Shown here one piece after another: positions 26,858-36,447 of a DNA stretch of 64,000 nt (its first letter is position 1; the number at the start of each line of letters is the position of its first letter). The position numbers and the translations under genes are program-made. The stretch lies in NCBI RefSeq assembly GCF_900141785.1, contig NZ_FQYP01000003.1, positions 310,001-374,000 of the forward strand, in the 5' to 3' direction. Below the pieces are notes generated by a model. It made no database searches. It had not been told where the DNA came from and worked only from the letters and a program-made list of their open reading frames with translations. This DNA comes from Aquimarina spongiae. GTDB taxonomy: Bacteria > Bacteroidota > Bacteroidia > Flavobacteriales > Flavobacteriaceae.

Positions 26858-28174
26858 TTAATAATGGAAGTGTTTACTTTCCTCTAAATATGGGTTTCCT
26901 TTTGCCAATAAAGGTGCTTTGGTAAGTGCTCTGAATACAACAAACAAGAACAATCCTAAGAACAATAACACAGCACTAATTTCGCTGATTCCAATAAACC
27001 AAGACTCACCTACTGTTGCCGGCATTACCATGTTAAACACATCAATATAGTGACCACAAAGGATTACAATACCCGCCATTACCACAAACCAGTTTACTCG
27101 TTTGAAATCGCTATTCATTAACACCAATAATGGGAAAATAAAGTTCATTACCAGCATTCCGAAGAATGGTAATTTATAGTCTTCTATTCGAGTAATAAAG
27201 TAAGTAACCTCTTCTGGAATATTTGAATACCATATCAACATGAACTGAGAGAACCAAAGGTAGGTCCAGAAAATACTGATACCGAACATAAACTTAGCCA
27301 AATCATGAATATGACTATTGTTTACGAACTCTAAATACCCCTTAGATTTCAAATAAATAGTAATTAATGCTATTGTTGTAATTCCTGAAACGAATAAACT
27401 TGCGAACACGTACCATCCAAATAATGTACTGAACCAGTGTGGATCAAAACTCATAATCCAATCCCAAGACATCATAGATTCTGTGTAGATAAAGAACACT
27501 AAGAATCCAGCAGAAATCTTGAAACTTTTCTTGTACCATTTGTTCCCTGTACTATCTTCATCCTGCTTTCTTGAATATTTTACAGCAAAGTGACGGTATA
27601 GCAACCATCCTCCTAAAAATATGGCCGCTCTAATGATAAAACCAGTACCATTTAACCATCCTGCTTTACCTTGGATCAGTTTGTCATGAGCTACAACTTC
27701 TGGGTCTGCCCAAACAAACAAATGATTTACATGGAATCCTGATAAGGCTAAAATTACAAATAGAATAATTCCTCCAGGCACTAAATAAGCGGTAATCGCT
27801 TCCATTACCCTAAACAATACAGGAGACCATCCTGCCTGAGCAGCAAATTGTATGGCATAAAAAGCCAACACTCCTAAAGCAATCATGAAAAAGAAGAATG
27901 CCGCTACATATAATGCAGCCCAAGGTTTGTTTTGTAATTGGTGCAAAACATGCTCGTAATGAGCATCACCACCGTGAGCATCGTCAGCGTGTTCGTTACC
28001 GTGATCCTGAGCAGCAGCTCCGTGACCTTCGCCATGCGCATCGTGCGCTGCCATCATTTCTTTTACCTCTTCTATAGATTTTGGCGTTGATAAAAAACCA
28101 GAAATCAATCCGATTCCTCCAACAATCATCAGGATGAAAGAAAATAATCTTAATCTATTTGATAGCGTATACAT
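26858..28174 (-). CDS. actF: Alternative complex III membrane subunit ActF
   Basis: A 438-residue integral membrane subunit of quinol:cytochrome c/oxygen oxidoreductase, related to NrfD/ActC. About ten helices are visible. A His/Asp-rich stretch (residues about 43-72, HDAHGEGHGAAAQDHGNEHA) sits between the first and second helices. In known complexes ActC and ActF form the two membrane cores with possible proton paths. It is fifth-to-sixth in the act-cox order, 36 nt after actE. Confidence 0.92.
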   Translation of the reverse strand: MYTLSNRLRLFSFILMIVGGIGLISGFLSTPKSIEEVKEMMAAHDAHGEGHGAAAQDHGNEHADDAHGGDAHYEHVLHQLQNKPWAALYVAAFFFFMIALGVLAFYAIQFAAQAGWSPVLFRVMEAITAYLVPGGIILFVILALSGFHVNHLFVWADPEVVAHDKLIQGKAGWLNGTGFIIRAAIFLGGWLLYRHFAVKYSRKQDEDSTGNKWYKKSFKISAGFLVFFIYTESMMSWDWIMSFDPHWFSTLFGWYVFASLFVSGITTIALITIYLKSKGYLEFVNNSHIHDLAKFMFGISIFWTYLWFSQFMLIWYSNIPEEVTYFITRIEDYKLPFFGMLVMNFIFPLLVLMNSDFKRVNWFVVMAGIVILCGHYIDVFNMVMPATVGESWFIGISEISAVLLFLGLFLFVVFRALTKAPLLAKGNPYLEESKHFHY

Positions 28175-28210
28175 ATCTTATATCGTTATTCTTAACTTTA
28201 AATAATAGCA

Positions 28211-28861
28211 CTAGTGTGCTGCGTTGTGTTCTTCTGTTGATTCGTGAGCTTCTTCTACAACAACCGGAGTAGCTTCAGCAACATCTGCATCAATACGAGC
28301 TGTTTTTCCTTCTAAATCGGCTTTAAGCTTCTCTACGTATTGAACAATCTGCCATCTCTCATTTTCACTAGTCTGAGATGCATATGATCCCATAGAATTA
28401 ATTCCGTAATACATCACGTGATAGATACTACCTTCGGTAATCGCTCTTCCTGCATCATCATAACTTGGAACCCCAAGTATTTTTTCTCTTTGTACCAGAA
28501 TTCCTTTTCCATCACCTTTTTTACCATGACAAACTGCACAATAAATATCATACAACTCTTTTCCTTTTTCCTGATTTTCTACCGTATAACGGATAGGGTT
28601 TTTCAAGGAATCTTTAGCCATTTGATAACCAGCATTAGAATTCTCTAGCTCGTAAGGCATCCATCCTCTTGGCACAGATCCTTCTGCAGGTAACATCGCT
28701 TCCTGTTCTCCAGGGAACACCTTGTATTCTCCATAGGTTTCATAACCTACAGACTCATACATATTCGGCATATACTGATAATTAGGCCTGGAGTCTTTTT
28801 GGCAAGACACAACGCTAATCACTGTTGCTACTGCTACTAATATTTTTATAGTATTCTTCAT
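28211..28861 (-). CDS. actE: Alternative complex III monoheme cytochrome c ActE
   Basis: A 216-residue lipoprotein cytochrome: lipobox ISVVSC with Cys20, and one heme site CAVCH at 108-112 in a class I cytochrome c fold (YDIYCAVCHGKKGDGKG). It relays electrons from ActA hemes towards the oxidase. The C-terminus is an acidic, Ala/Glu-rich tail ending HNAAH. Only 5 nt separate it from actD. Confidence 0.93.
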   Translation of the reverse strand: MKNTIKILVAVATVISVVSCQKDSRPNYQYMPNMYESVGYETYGEYKVFPGEQEAMLPAEGSVPRGWMPYELENSNAGYQMAKDSLKNPIRYTVENQEKGKELYDIYCAVCHGKKGDGKGILVQREKILGVPSYDDAGRAITEGSIYHVMYYGINSMGSYASQTSENERWQIVQYVEKLKADLEGKTARIDADVAEATPVVVEEAHESTEEHNAAH

Positions 28862-28866
28862 TAGTA

Positions 28867-29406
28867 TTAATGGTTATCTTCTTCCTTATCAATTACTTTA
28901 ATTTCTACCGCTCCAGTATCTGTCAATAAGCTGGTCAATGCATTCACATCATGATGTCCTGCATCTACTTCCATCAAGAAATGGTCGTCTGTAGTTCTTA
29001 CATCAGGATTTTCTGCTTCCTTAAATGGCCATAACTTACTTCTCATATAAAAAGTAATTACCATTAAGTGAGCTGCAAAAAATACGGTAAGCTCAAACAT
29101 AATTGGAACAAAAGCAGGCATGTTTTCGATAAAACTAAAACTAGGCTTACCTCCAATATTTTGTGGCCAATCTTCGATCATGATATAATTCATCATCGTA
29201 ATTGCAACTGTTAATCCTACACAACCATACATAAATGCTGTAATGGCTAAACGTGTATGAGGTAGACCCATTGCTTTATCCAACCCGTGAACTGGAAAAG
29301 GGCAATACACCTCTTCAATATGATAATGCTCTGAACGAACTTTTTTCACAGCGTCCATTAGGACATCATCATCTGTATATAATGCATGTATAACTTTTGA
29401 TGCCAT
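28867..29406 (-). CDS. actD: Alternative complex III subunit ActD (DUF3341)
   Basis: A 179-residue membrane subunit. DUF3341 features are visible: an N-terminal soluble part with VYCPFPVHGLDKAMGL, then two transmembrane helices (about 55-75 and 97-120). It sits at the cytoplasmic side of ActC/ActF in known structures. It is tightly packed in the operon, 4 nt after actC and 5 nt before actE. Confidence 0.93.
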   Translation of the reverse strand: MASKVIHALYTDDDVLMDAVKKVRSEHYHIEEVYCPFPVHGLDKAMGLPHTRLAITAFMYGCVGLTVAITMMNYIMIEDWPQNIGGKPSFSFIENMPAFVPIMFELTVFFAAHLMVITFYMRSKLWPFKEAENPDVRTTDDHFLMEVDAGHHDVNALTSLLTDTGAVEIKVIDKEEDNH

Positions 29407-29410
29407 ACTT

Positions 29411-31138
29411 CTAGTTATTTTTAAGTTTTGCGGCCTGACCTGCCCAATCGTCGCGTTGTGCTCTTCCTGGGAAAGACCCTGTAATACTATCTAATAAATC
29501 ATATTCGGTAGCGGTCATTTTACTAACCTGATCGAATGTAAAGATTCCTATTTGGTTAAGTTTCTTTTCCATTACGGGTCCGATACCATTTACTTTTTTA
29601 AGATCATCTGCTTGTTGAGTCTCCGGATCGAAAGTACCTAGATTGCTCAATAAGCTGTTAATATCTTCTTCGGTAGCTTCAACCTTTTCTGTTGTAGCTT
29701 CTACTTTTTCTTCAGTTACTGTAGCTCTTACTTTAGGAAGCTCATCTCTATGATCAATTCCTGCTTCTCTTAACTTCTTATATTTCTCTCCAGAAGATTT
29801 CAATATTGTTTTTACCTCTGCCTGTGCAATAACCGGGAATGTACGTGCATACAATAAGAACAATACAAAGAAGAATCCGATAGTACCAATAAAAATACCT
29901 ATATCTACAAACGTTGGAGAGAACATTGTCCAAGATGATGGCAAGTAATCTCTGTGTAGAGAAGTTACAATAATCACAAAACGCTCAAACCACATTCCTA
30001 TATTTACAACTATAGAGATAATAAAAGAGAACATGATACTTCTTCTCAATTTTGGGAACCACATAAACTGTGGAGAGAATACGTTACAACTCATCATTGC
30101 CCAATATGCCCACCAGTAAGGACCGGTTGCTCTATTCAAGAATGCATACTGTTCGTATTCTACACCAGAATACCAAGCAATAAATAGCTCTGTAATATAT
30201 GCCACACCTACAATAGAACCTGTAATCATAATTACAATGTTCATCAATTCGATGTGCTGGATAGTAATATAGTCTTCTAGGTTAGACACTTTTCTCATGA
30301 TGATAAGAAGTGTGTTTACCATTGCGAATCCAGAGAAAATCGCTCCCGCAACGAAATAAGGCGGGAAGATCGTGGTATGCCAACCAGGAATTACCGAAGT
30401 AGCAAAGTCAAAAGATACAATCGTGTGTACAGAAAGTACAAGTGGTGTTGCCAAACCTGCAAGTACCAATGACACTTCTTCAAAACGTTGCCAGTCTTTT
30501 GCTCTTCCACTCCATCCGAATGACAATAATCCGTATATCTTTTTATTAAAAGGAGTGATTGCTCTATCTCTAATCATTGCGAAGTCAGGTAACAATCCTG
30601 TCCACCAGAATACCAATGATACAGAAAGATAGGTAGAAATCGCAAATACATCCCAAAGTAGCGGAGAGTTAAAGTTTACCCATAGTGATCCAAATTGGTT
30701 AGGAATAGGTAATACCCAATATGCTAACCATGGACGTCCCATGTGAATGATTGGGAATAAACCTGCCTGAATTACCGAGAAGATCGTCATCGCTTCTGCA
30801 GAACGGTTAATCGCCATTCTCCATTTCTGGCGGAATAACAATAATACTGCCGAGATCAGGGTTCCTGCGTGACCAATACCTACCCACCAAACGAAGTTGG
30901 TAATATCCCAGGCCCATCCTACGGTTTTGTTTAATCCCCAGACTCCAATACCTGTGGATATGGTATAAATTATACAACCTATTCCCCAAAGGAAAGCAAA
31001 AAGAGCGATCGAAAACACGATCCACCAAGATTTGTTTGCTTTACCTTCAACTGGTGCAGCCACATCTACAGTTACATCGTGATATGTTTTATCACCAGTT
31101 ACTAAAGGTTTTCTTATAGGTGCTTCGTAATGAGACAT
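29411..31138 (-). CDS. actC: Alternative complex III quinol-site subunit ActC with C-terminal HhH tail
   Basis: A 575-residue NrfD-like membrane subunit with ten helices (residues about 35-450), the presumed menaquinol oxidation site next to ActB. The last about 65 residues (511-575) form an extra soluble domain with a helix-hairpin-helix-like pattern, LKKVNGIGPVMEKKLNQIGI, joined by an acidic Thr/Glu-rich linker. That domain type is seen in other flavobacterial proteins and is not part of the NrfD fold. The start MSHYEAPIRKPLVTG fits the family. It lies 38 nt after actB. Confidence 0.94.
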   Translation of the reverse strand: MSHYEAPIRKPLVTGDKTYHDVTVDVAAPVEGKANKSWWIVFSIALFAFLWGIGCIIYTISTGIGVWGLNKTVGWAWDITNFVWWVGIGHAGTLISAVLLLFRQKWRMAINRSAEAMTIFSVIQAGLFPIIHMGRPWLAYWVLPIPNQFGSLWVNFNSPLLWDVFAISTYLSVSLVFWWTGLLPDFAMIRDRAITPFNKKIYGLLSFGWSGRAKDWQRFEEVSLVLAGLATPLVLSVHTIVSFDFATSVIPGWHTTIFPPYFVAGAIFSGFAMVNTLLIIMRKVSNLEDYITIQHIELMNIVIMITGSIVGVAYITELFIAWYSGVEYEQYAFLNRATGPYWWAYWAMMSCNVFSPQFMWFPKLRRSIMFSFIISIVVNIGMWFERFVIIVTSLHRDYLPSSWTMFSPTFVDIGIFIGTIGFFFVLFLLYARTFPVIAQAEVKTILKSSGEKYKKLREAGIDHRDELPKVRATVTEEKVEATTEKVEATEEDINSLLSNLGTFDPETQQADDLKKVNGIGPVMEKKLNQIGIFTFDQVSKMTATEYDLLDSITGSFPGRAQRDDWAGQAAKLKNN

Positions 31139-31176
31139 AATCCTTTATAATTGAATTGATTCTTTATTTTAATTAA

Positions 31177-34100
31177 TTAGGCTTCAGTAGTATTTCTTAC
31201 TTTCGTTTGATACATCACGTTAGGTTTTGTACCTACATGCTCAAGTAAGTGATACATACGATTATCTTCTTTAAGTTTAGCTACTTTACTATCCTTATCG
31301 TTGATATCACCAAATATCATTGCTCCAGAAGAACAAGCCGCAGAACATGCAGTCTGGAATTCTCCATCCTTCACCATTCTACCTTCTCTTTTGGCATCCA
31401 AAATGGTCTTCTGTGTCATTTGAATACACATAGAACATTTTTCCATAACCCCTCTAGAACGTACTGTTACATCTGGGTTAATCACCATTCTTCCTAAGTC
31501 ATTATTCATATTGTAATCAAACTCGTCGTTGTTGTTATACAAGAACCAGTTGAATCTACGCACTTTGTATGGACAGTTATTTGCACAATATCTTGTTCCC
31601 ACACAACGGTTATACGCCATATGGTTCTGACCTTGTCTACCGTGAGAAGTTGCCGCTACTGGACATACAGTCTCACAAGGAGCATGATTACAGTGCTGAC
31701 ACATTACTGGCTGGAATACCACCTGAGGATTATCTGAAGCACTTTCCATTTCTCCAAACTCAGACAATGAACTTCCTAGACCGGCGATATTATCTTTCTT
31801 CTCATTATCACTTTCGAAGCTATCTTGAGAAGAATAATAACGGTCGATACGTAACCAGTGCATATCACGAGATCTACGTACTTCTGACTTCCCTACTACA
31901 GGAACGTTGTTTTCTGCATGACAAGCAATCACACAAGCTCCACAACCTGTACAAGCATTTAAGTCTATTGAAAGATTAAAATGGTGTCCTACAGAACGAT
32001 CAAATTCATCCCAAAGATCTACTTCTGGCGAAGTAACTTCGTACTCGATGTGATTTTTACTTACTTCAGGAATCGCATTCCAAACATGCTTATCCTTAGT
32101 ATTGAATATTTCTAAAGTCGTTTCTTTTACAATATCTCCACGACCCATTAGTGTATTATGCAACTGTACACAAGCAAACTCGTGCACACCTTCTGCAGCA
32201 ACTACAGACACTTCCTGTACGGCGTTAAGGTTTTGATAGAAAGGATAAGCATTTACCCCGACCATCATTTCTTCCTTAAGACCTTTAGTTTTTCCGTATC
32301 CTAATGCTAATCCAACAGAACCTTTTGCCTGACCTGGTTGAATGATCACAGGTACAACAGCCTCTGCTCCTCCAACAGTTACTTTTGCATAACTTCCATT
32401 TAAGGCTCCGTTAGCTTCGTTTTCGTTGGTTAATCCTAATTGCTCTGCATCTGCACGAGAAACTGTTAAATAGTTATCCCAAGATGCTCTCGTAATTGGG
32501 TCTGGCATTTCCTGCAACCATGGGTTACTTGCTTGCTGCCCATCTCCCATTGCAGTTTTGGTATACAAAGTAAGCTCCATACCGTTGGCTTTTGCTATCG
32601 ACAATCTTCTTGCCGCAGCACCAACGTCTGGCCCAGTAGTTACTGGTACTTCTTCACCTTCTACCACATCTCCTTCTGGAGCTGCAATAGCATCTACCAA
32701 TTCTTGTTTTGGAAGTGCTGGTGCAACCAACACCCCATCGTGCAATGCCTGACTCCAAGAGTTTCCTCCCAAAATACCTGTCCATGCACTTTTGATATAA
32801 TCATGGTAAGAAGCTGTATTCCCTGTCCAATTCAACAAAGTTTCCTGGAACTGTCTAGTATCAAACAACGGTCTGATCGTTGGTTGTGTTAGACTGTAGC
32901 TTCCTTTTTTCATTTCTACATCTCCCCAAGACTCTAAGTAATGAGGGGTCGTAGCTATATATGTACACAATGAAGCTGTTTCATCATCGTGCATACTAAA
33001 TCCTACTGAAAGATCTACTTTCTCCAGACCTGATTTAAACTCAGCTGCGTTAGGTAACGTATATGCTGGATTAACTCCTACTATTAAAAGTGCTCCTACG
33101 CGACCAGCGTTCATATCTTTTACCAACTGCGAAACCGCCTTGGCATTACCTTGACGTATCGTACGCGGAGTACTCTCATTAAACGCTTTGCTATTAATTG
33201 CCTTGTTGATCGCTAAAACAACTAGTTGTGCATCCACATCCTGGATACCACTAACTACAACTGCATTTCTTCCTGCTTTTTGAATACTCTTTGCAGCTTT
33301 TACTACTTGAGCATCCAAATCAGCATCTAATGAGCTTTTTGAACCTGAACCTGTCACATAAGCATACAATGCCGATAGCACTTGCTTTTGTTGCGACGGA
33401 GCAACAGGAACTCTTTTATCTGCATTTGCACCAGTAAGTGACATGTTTGATTCGAACTGGATATGCTTAGACATTTTCCCATTTTTAGGAACACGCCCTT
33501 GAGCATAACCACTATCATAACCACCACCTTGCCAATCTCCAAGGAAATCTGCACCAACACTTACTATAGTATCTACTTTACCAAAATCGTAATCTGCCAA
33601 CGCTCTTTCTCCATACATCATTTGATACGCATCCAAAGCTTCGCTTTCTGATACTGCATCATACACTACATGATTAACATTTTGGTATTTTGCTTTAAAT
33701 TCTGAAATTAACTTTGAAGTAGAAGGACTTGCGAAAGTTTGTGTAAGTAGTACAATTTGTTTACCACCTAAAGAGTTCAACTTTGCTCCAACTTCTTTAT
33801 CCAAAGTTTCCCAGCTAATATCCTCCCCACCTTTCTTAGGCCCTTGAAGACGAGAACTATCATACAACGATAACACCGAAGCATTTACCCTTGCATTCGC
33901 ATCTCCATTTGAAGCAGCAAGATTGTTGTTCTCTACTTTAATAGGTCTACCTTCTCTGGTTTTGATCAAAACACTAGCAAAATCAAAACCATCTGCAATT
34001 GTAGTTGCATAGTAGTTCGCAACACCAGGAACGATTCGTTCTGGCTGCACCACATAAGGAATTGATTTTTTTACAGGTCCCTCACAAGCAGCCAAAGTAG

Positions 34101-34296
34101 CAGCCGCTGTACTGAACCCTACATATTTAAGAAAGTCTCGACGCGTAGTCGAAGAACTCTCTAAAGATGATTTATCTCCTAAAAACTCATCCGTAGGGAT
34201 TTCCTGTACGAATTCGTTTTGTTGTAGCGTCTCAACAATAGAGCTATTTTCGTTTAGCTCTTCAACACTTTTCCAGTATTTCTTGTTTGATGACAT
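31177..34296 (-). CDS. actB: Alternative complex III iron-sulfur / molybdopterin-like subunit ActB
   Basis: A 1039-residue fusion of a molybdopterin-oxidoreductase-like domain (about 75-720, cofactor probably absent as in known ActB) and a four-cluster ferredoxin domain. Export signal: TTRRDFLKYVGFSTAAATLAAC, split here as the RR pair at 52-53 and lipobox Cys71, typical of Tat-exported lipoproteins. Cluster motifs: CTGCGACVIACH, CQHCNHAPCETVCP, CVGTRYCANNCPYK and CSMCIQMTQK with a later CSAACSSG. These would carry electrons from quinol to ActA hemes. It lies 52 nt after actA. Confidence 0.95.
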   Translation of the reverse strand: MSSNKKYWKSVEELNENSSIVETLQQNEFVQEIPTDEFLGDKSSLESSSTTRRDFLKYVGFSTAAATLAACEGPVKKSIPYVVQPERIVPGVANYYATTIADGFDFASVLIKTREGRPIKVENNNLAASNGDANARVNASVLSLYDSSRLQGPKKGGEDISWETLDKEVGAKLNSLGGKQIVLLTQTFASPSTSKLISEFKAKYQNVNHVVYDAVSESEALDAYQMMYGERALADYDFGKVDTIVSVGADFLGDWQGGGYDSGYAQGRVPKNGKMSKHIQFESNMSLTGANADKRVPVAPSQQKQVLSALYAYVTGSGSKSSLDADLDAQVVKAAKSIQKAGRNAVVVSGIQDVDAQLVVLAINKAINSKAFNESTPRTIRQGNAKAVSQLVKDMNAGRVGALLIVGVNPAYTLPNAAEFKSGLEKVDLSVGFSMHDDETASLCTYIATTPHYLESWGDVEMKKGSYSLTQPTIRPLFDTRQFQETLLNWTGNTASYHDYIKSAWTGILGGNSWSQALHDGVLVAPALPKQELVDAIAAPEGDVVEGEEVPVTTGPDVGAAARRLSIAKANGMELTLYTKTAMGDGQQASNPWLQEMPDPITRASWDNYLTVSRADAEQLGLTNENEANGALNGSYAKVTVGGAEAVVPVIIQPGQAKGSVGLALGYGKTKGLKEEMMVGVNAYPFYQNLNAVQEVSVVAAEGVHEFACVQLHNTLMGRGDIVKETTLEIFNTKDKHVWNAIPEVSKNHIEYEVTSPEVDLWDEFDRSVGHHFNLSIDLNACTGCGACVIACHAENNVPVVGKSEVRRSRDMHWLRIDRYYSSQDSFESDNEKKDNIAGLGSSLSEFGEMESASDNPQVVFQPVMCQHCNHAPCETVCPVAATSHGRQGQNHMAYNRCVGTRYCANNCPYKVRRFNWFLYNNNDEFDYNMNNDLGRMVINPDVTVRSRGVMEKCSMCIQMTQKTILDAKREGRMVKDGEFQTACSAACSSGAMIFGDINDKDSKVAKLKEDNRMYHLLEHVGTKPNVMYQTKVRNTTEA

Positions 34297-34348
34297 ATAT
34301 AATTGATATTAGCTTCTTACTTAATTCGGTATTTACCCGACTCTTTTT

Positions 34349-35668
34349 TTAATAGTGACATTTACCACATTCTAAACCTCCCATTTGTGCAGCTGTTAAC
34401 TTGTCTACACCATACTTCTTAGAAAGTTCTTTGTGGATCTTTTCATAATACTTATTATCTGCCACTTGCACATTAGTTTCTCTGTGACAATTGATACACC
34501 ACCCCATGGTTAGTGGAGCATGCTGATACATAATCTCCATTTCTTCTACAGGACCGTGACAGGTCTGACATTCTACACCTGCAACGCTTACGTGTTGTGA
34601 GTGATTGAAATATGCAAAATCCGGAAGGTTATGAATACGAACCCATTTTACAGGTTCAGTCTTACCAGTATATGATTGACTAGCTTCATCCCACCCTACT
34701 GCTTTGTATAGCTTCTTGATTTCACCGTCATAGAATTCTTTAGAATAATCTTCAGTAGCTGTAGTTTCTGCAACCTCACTAATTGACTTGTGACAGTTCA
34801 TACAAACATTTAGCGAAGGGATTCCCGAATGCTTAGATACTCTAGCAGAAGAGTGACAATACTTACACTCTATTTGGTTTTCTCCAGCATGGATTCTATG
34901 CGAATAATGGATAGGTTGTATCGGAGCATATCCTTGATCTATACCTACCTGCATAAAGTATCCATACACAAAGTATCCACTTGCTAACAATAAGAAGATC
35001 GCAGTAACCAATACCAAGAATTGATTCTGGATAAAAGCTTTCCATATTGGAGTTCTTGGCTCACTAACAGCAAGCTCTACATTATTCGCTTCGGCAAAAC
35101 TTCTTAATGTCTTGTTTACCAGGTAAAGCACTACCATTAGCATTGCAAATACCAATGCCAAAATACCCAGTATAACATCTGTAGACACTCCGTTACCTCC
35201 AGAAACAGCCTGTGTTTCCATACCCGGAACTGGTGTTGACGGCGGAGACTTTGGCACCATTACATAGGCCAGAATGTTATCGATATCGGTATTCGACAAC
35301 TGCGGAAAAGCATTCATCGCAGTTTTATTATACTCTTCATAAATAGCCACCGCTTGTGGATCACCTGCCGCGATCATAGCTGCACTATTTTTTACCCAAG
35401 AATAAATCCATTCTCTGTCATACTTATCCGCAACTCCAAAAAGAGCAGGACCCGTCATTTTCTTATATCTTTTATGACATGCTGCACATAAAGATTTAAA
35501 CAACTCTTCTCCTTTGGCTACATCTCCTCCAGACGCAGCTTCAGTGGCAGCAGCAGTATCAGCCGCAGCTTCATCCTGTCCAAATACAGGATTCAAAAAA
35601 GTAAATAAAAAAACAGTTCCTAGGATTAGGATTTTAGAGGCTGAATTTCGGTGTTTCACCTGTTTCAT
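34349..35668 (-). CDS. actA: Alternative complex III multiheme cytochrome ActA, with fused N-terminal cytochrome c
   Basis: The first gene of the operon. The 439 residues carry six CxxCH heme sites at 61, 268, 289, 367, 391 and 434 (CAACH, CKYCH, CMNCH, CQTCH, CINCH, CGKCH). The first lies in a separate N-terminal class I cytochrome c domain (about 45-137). The other five form the pentaheme ActA domain after transmembrane helices at about 165-184 and 216-237. A signal peptide ends VFGQ. The last heme site is one residue from the C-terminus. Confidence 0.95.
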   Translation of the reverse strand: MKQVKHRNSASKILILGTVFLFTFLNPVFGQDEAAADTAAATEAASGGDVAKGEELFKSLCAACHKRYKKMTGPALFGVADKYDREWIYSWVKNSAAMIAAGDPQAVAIYEEYNKTAMNAFPQLSNTDIDNILAYVMVPKSPPSTPVPGMETQAVSGGNGVSTDVILGILALVFAMLMVVLYLVNKTLRSFAEANNVELAVSEPRTPIWKAFIQNQFLVLVTAIFLLLASGYFVYGYFMQVGIDQGYAPIQPIHYSHRIHAGENQIECKYCHSSARVSKHSGIPSLNVCMNCHKSISEVAETTATEDYSKEFYDGEIKKLYKAVGWDEASQSYTGKTEPVKWVRIHNLPDFAYFNHSQHVSVAGVECQTCHGPVEEMEIMYQHAPLTMGWCINCHRETNVQVADNKYYEKIHKELSKKYGVDKLTAAQMGGLECGKCHY

Positions 35669-35761
35669 ATTATCAAGTAGAATTATCGTCGTAATTTTGG
35701 TATGGTTTTTTCTCTAGTATCTTTAAAAAAATACACAAAACCTCCATTTTTAATTCGACGA

Positions 35762-35769
35762 CAAAAGTA
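35762..35769 (-). promoter_or_regulatory. Candidate -7 box for the act-cox operon
   Basis: TACTTTTG on the minus strand matches TAnnTTTG about 94 nt before the actA start. No -33 TTTG is evident. An untranslated leader of roughly 85-90 nt would result. Confidence 0.4.
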
Positions 35770-35841
35770 CTATATTAAGTCGATTTTGGAAATGTTAGAG
35801 AAGCGTTAACTACTAATTTATAATAATTCTAAATAATATTT

Positions 35842-35875
35842 TTTGACAATTTTGAGTTATTAAACTTTACCTTTG
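35842..35875 (+). promoter_or_regulatory. Promoter of the SPOR protein gene
   Basis: TTTG (35842-35845) and TACCTTTG (35868-35875) are 22 nt apart, matching the Bacteroidota -33/-7 layout. The start codon is 18 nt downstream of the -7 box. Confidence 0.6.
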
Positions 35876-35892
35876 TACTAAATTAATTTGTA

Positions 35893-36375
35893 ATGAGAAT
35901 GTTAAACCTAAAACGTTGTAGTTTTTTAATCAGTTTTCATCTAATTGGGATATCAACTTTGATGGCTCAAAACAACCCAAATCCAACCGTTGAAAACCAA
36001 AATAATGGTGATTTTGTACAAGTAGGCATCACAGAACAACCAGAAGCTACAGTTACCATTAATCAAGATCCTAAAATCCAAACCCTTTTGGCTATCAAAT
36101 CCAAAATGGAGAAAGATGGTGATTTTAGTGACAGATATAAAGTACAACTATATAATGGCAACCTGAACAAAGCCAATGAAATTCTAAGAAAAGCTAAAGA
36201 GACCTTCCCACAATGGGACGCATCAATTCGTTGGGAGACTCCAAACTACAAAGTTTGGATTGGTAATTATAAAACCAAACTAGAAAAAGACAAAGCACTA
36301 CGAGAAATCAGAAAAGAATTCCCTAGCGCCTTTGAGTTTATTCCTGGAAAGCAAAAAGCTCCTGTCAACAAATAA
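35893..36375 (+). CDS. Secreted SPOR-domain-like protein
   Basis: A 160-residue protein with a signal peptide (hydrophobic FLISFHLIGISTLMA, cut before QNN). The C-terminal half (about 85-152) looks like a SPOR repeat: RYKVQLYNGNLNKANEILRK ... YKVWIGNYKTKLEKDKALRE. SPOR domains bind denuded peptidoglycan at division sites. It probably acts in the periplasm. It is transcribed alone, divergent from the act operon and convergent with infB. ATG codons at positions 1 and 3 are both possible starts. Confidence 0.8.
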   Translation: MRMLNLKRCSFLISFHLIGISTLMAQNNPNPTVENQNNGDFVQVGITEQPEATVTINQDPKIQTLLAIKSKMEKDGDFSDRYKVQLYNGNLNKANEILRKAKETFPQWDASIRWETPNYKVWIGNYKTKLEKDKALREIRKEFPSAFEFIPGKQKAPVNK

Positions 36376-36394
36376 ATTCAAAATATCATACAAT

Positions 36395-36426
36395 AAAAAA
36401 ACCTCTGTTTTCACAGAGGTTTTTTT
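36395..36426. terminator. Bidirectional terminator between SPOR gene and infB
   Basis: ACCTCTGT (36401-36408) and ACAGAGGT (36413-36420) pair around a 4-nt loop, flanked by A6 on the left and T6 on the right. It can serve both converging genes. Confidence 0.85.
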
Positions 36427-36447
36427 ATTATGTATTGTTATCGTTTC

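Noticed and set aside
31569..31979. 136-codon plus-strand frame
   Set aside because: Fully antisense to the iron-sulfur region of actB; its composition reflects Cys codons read in reverse.
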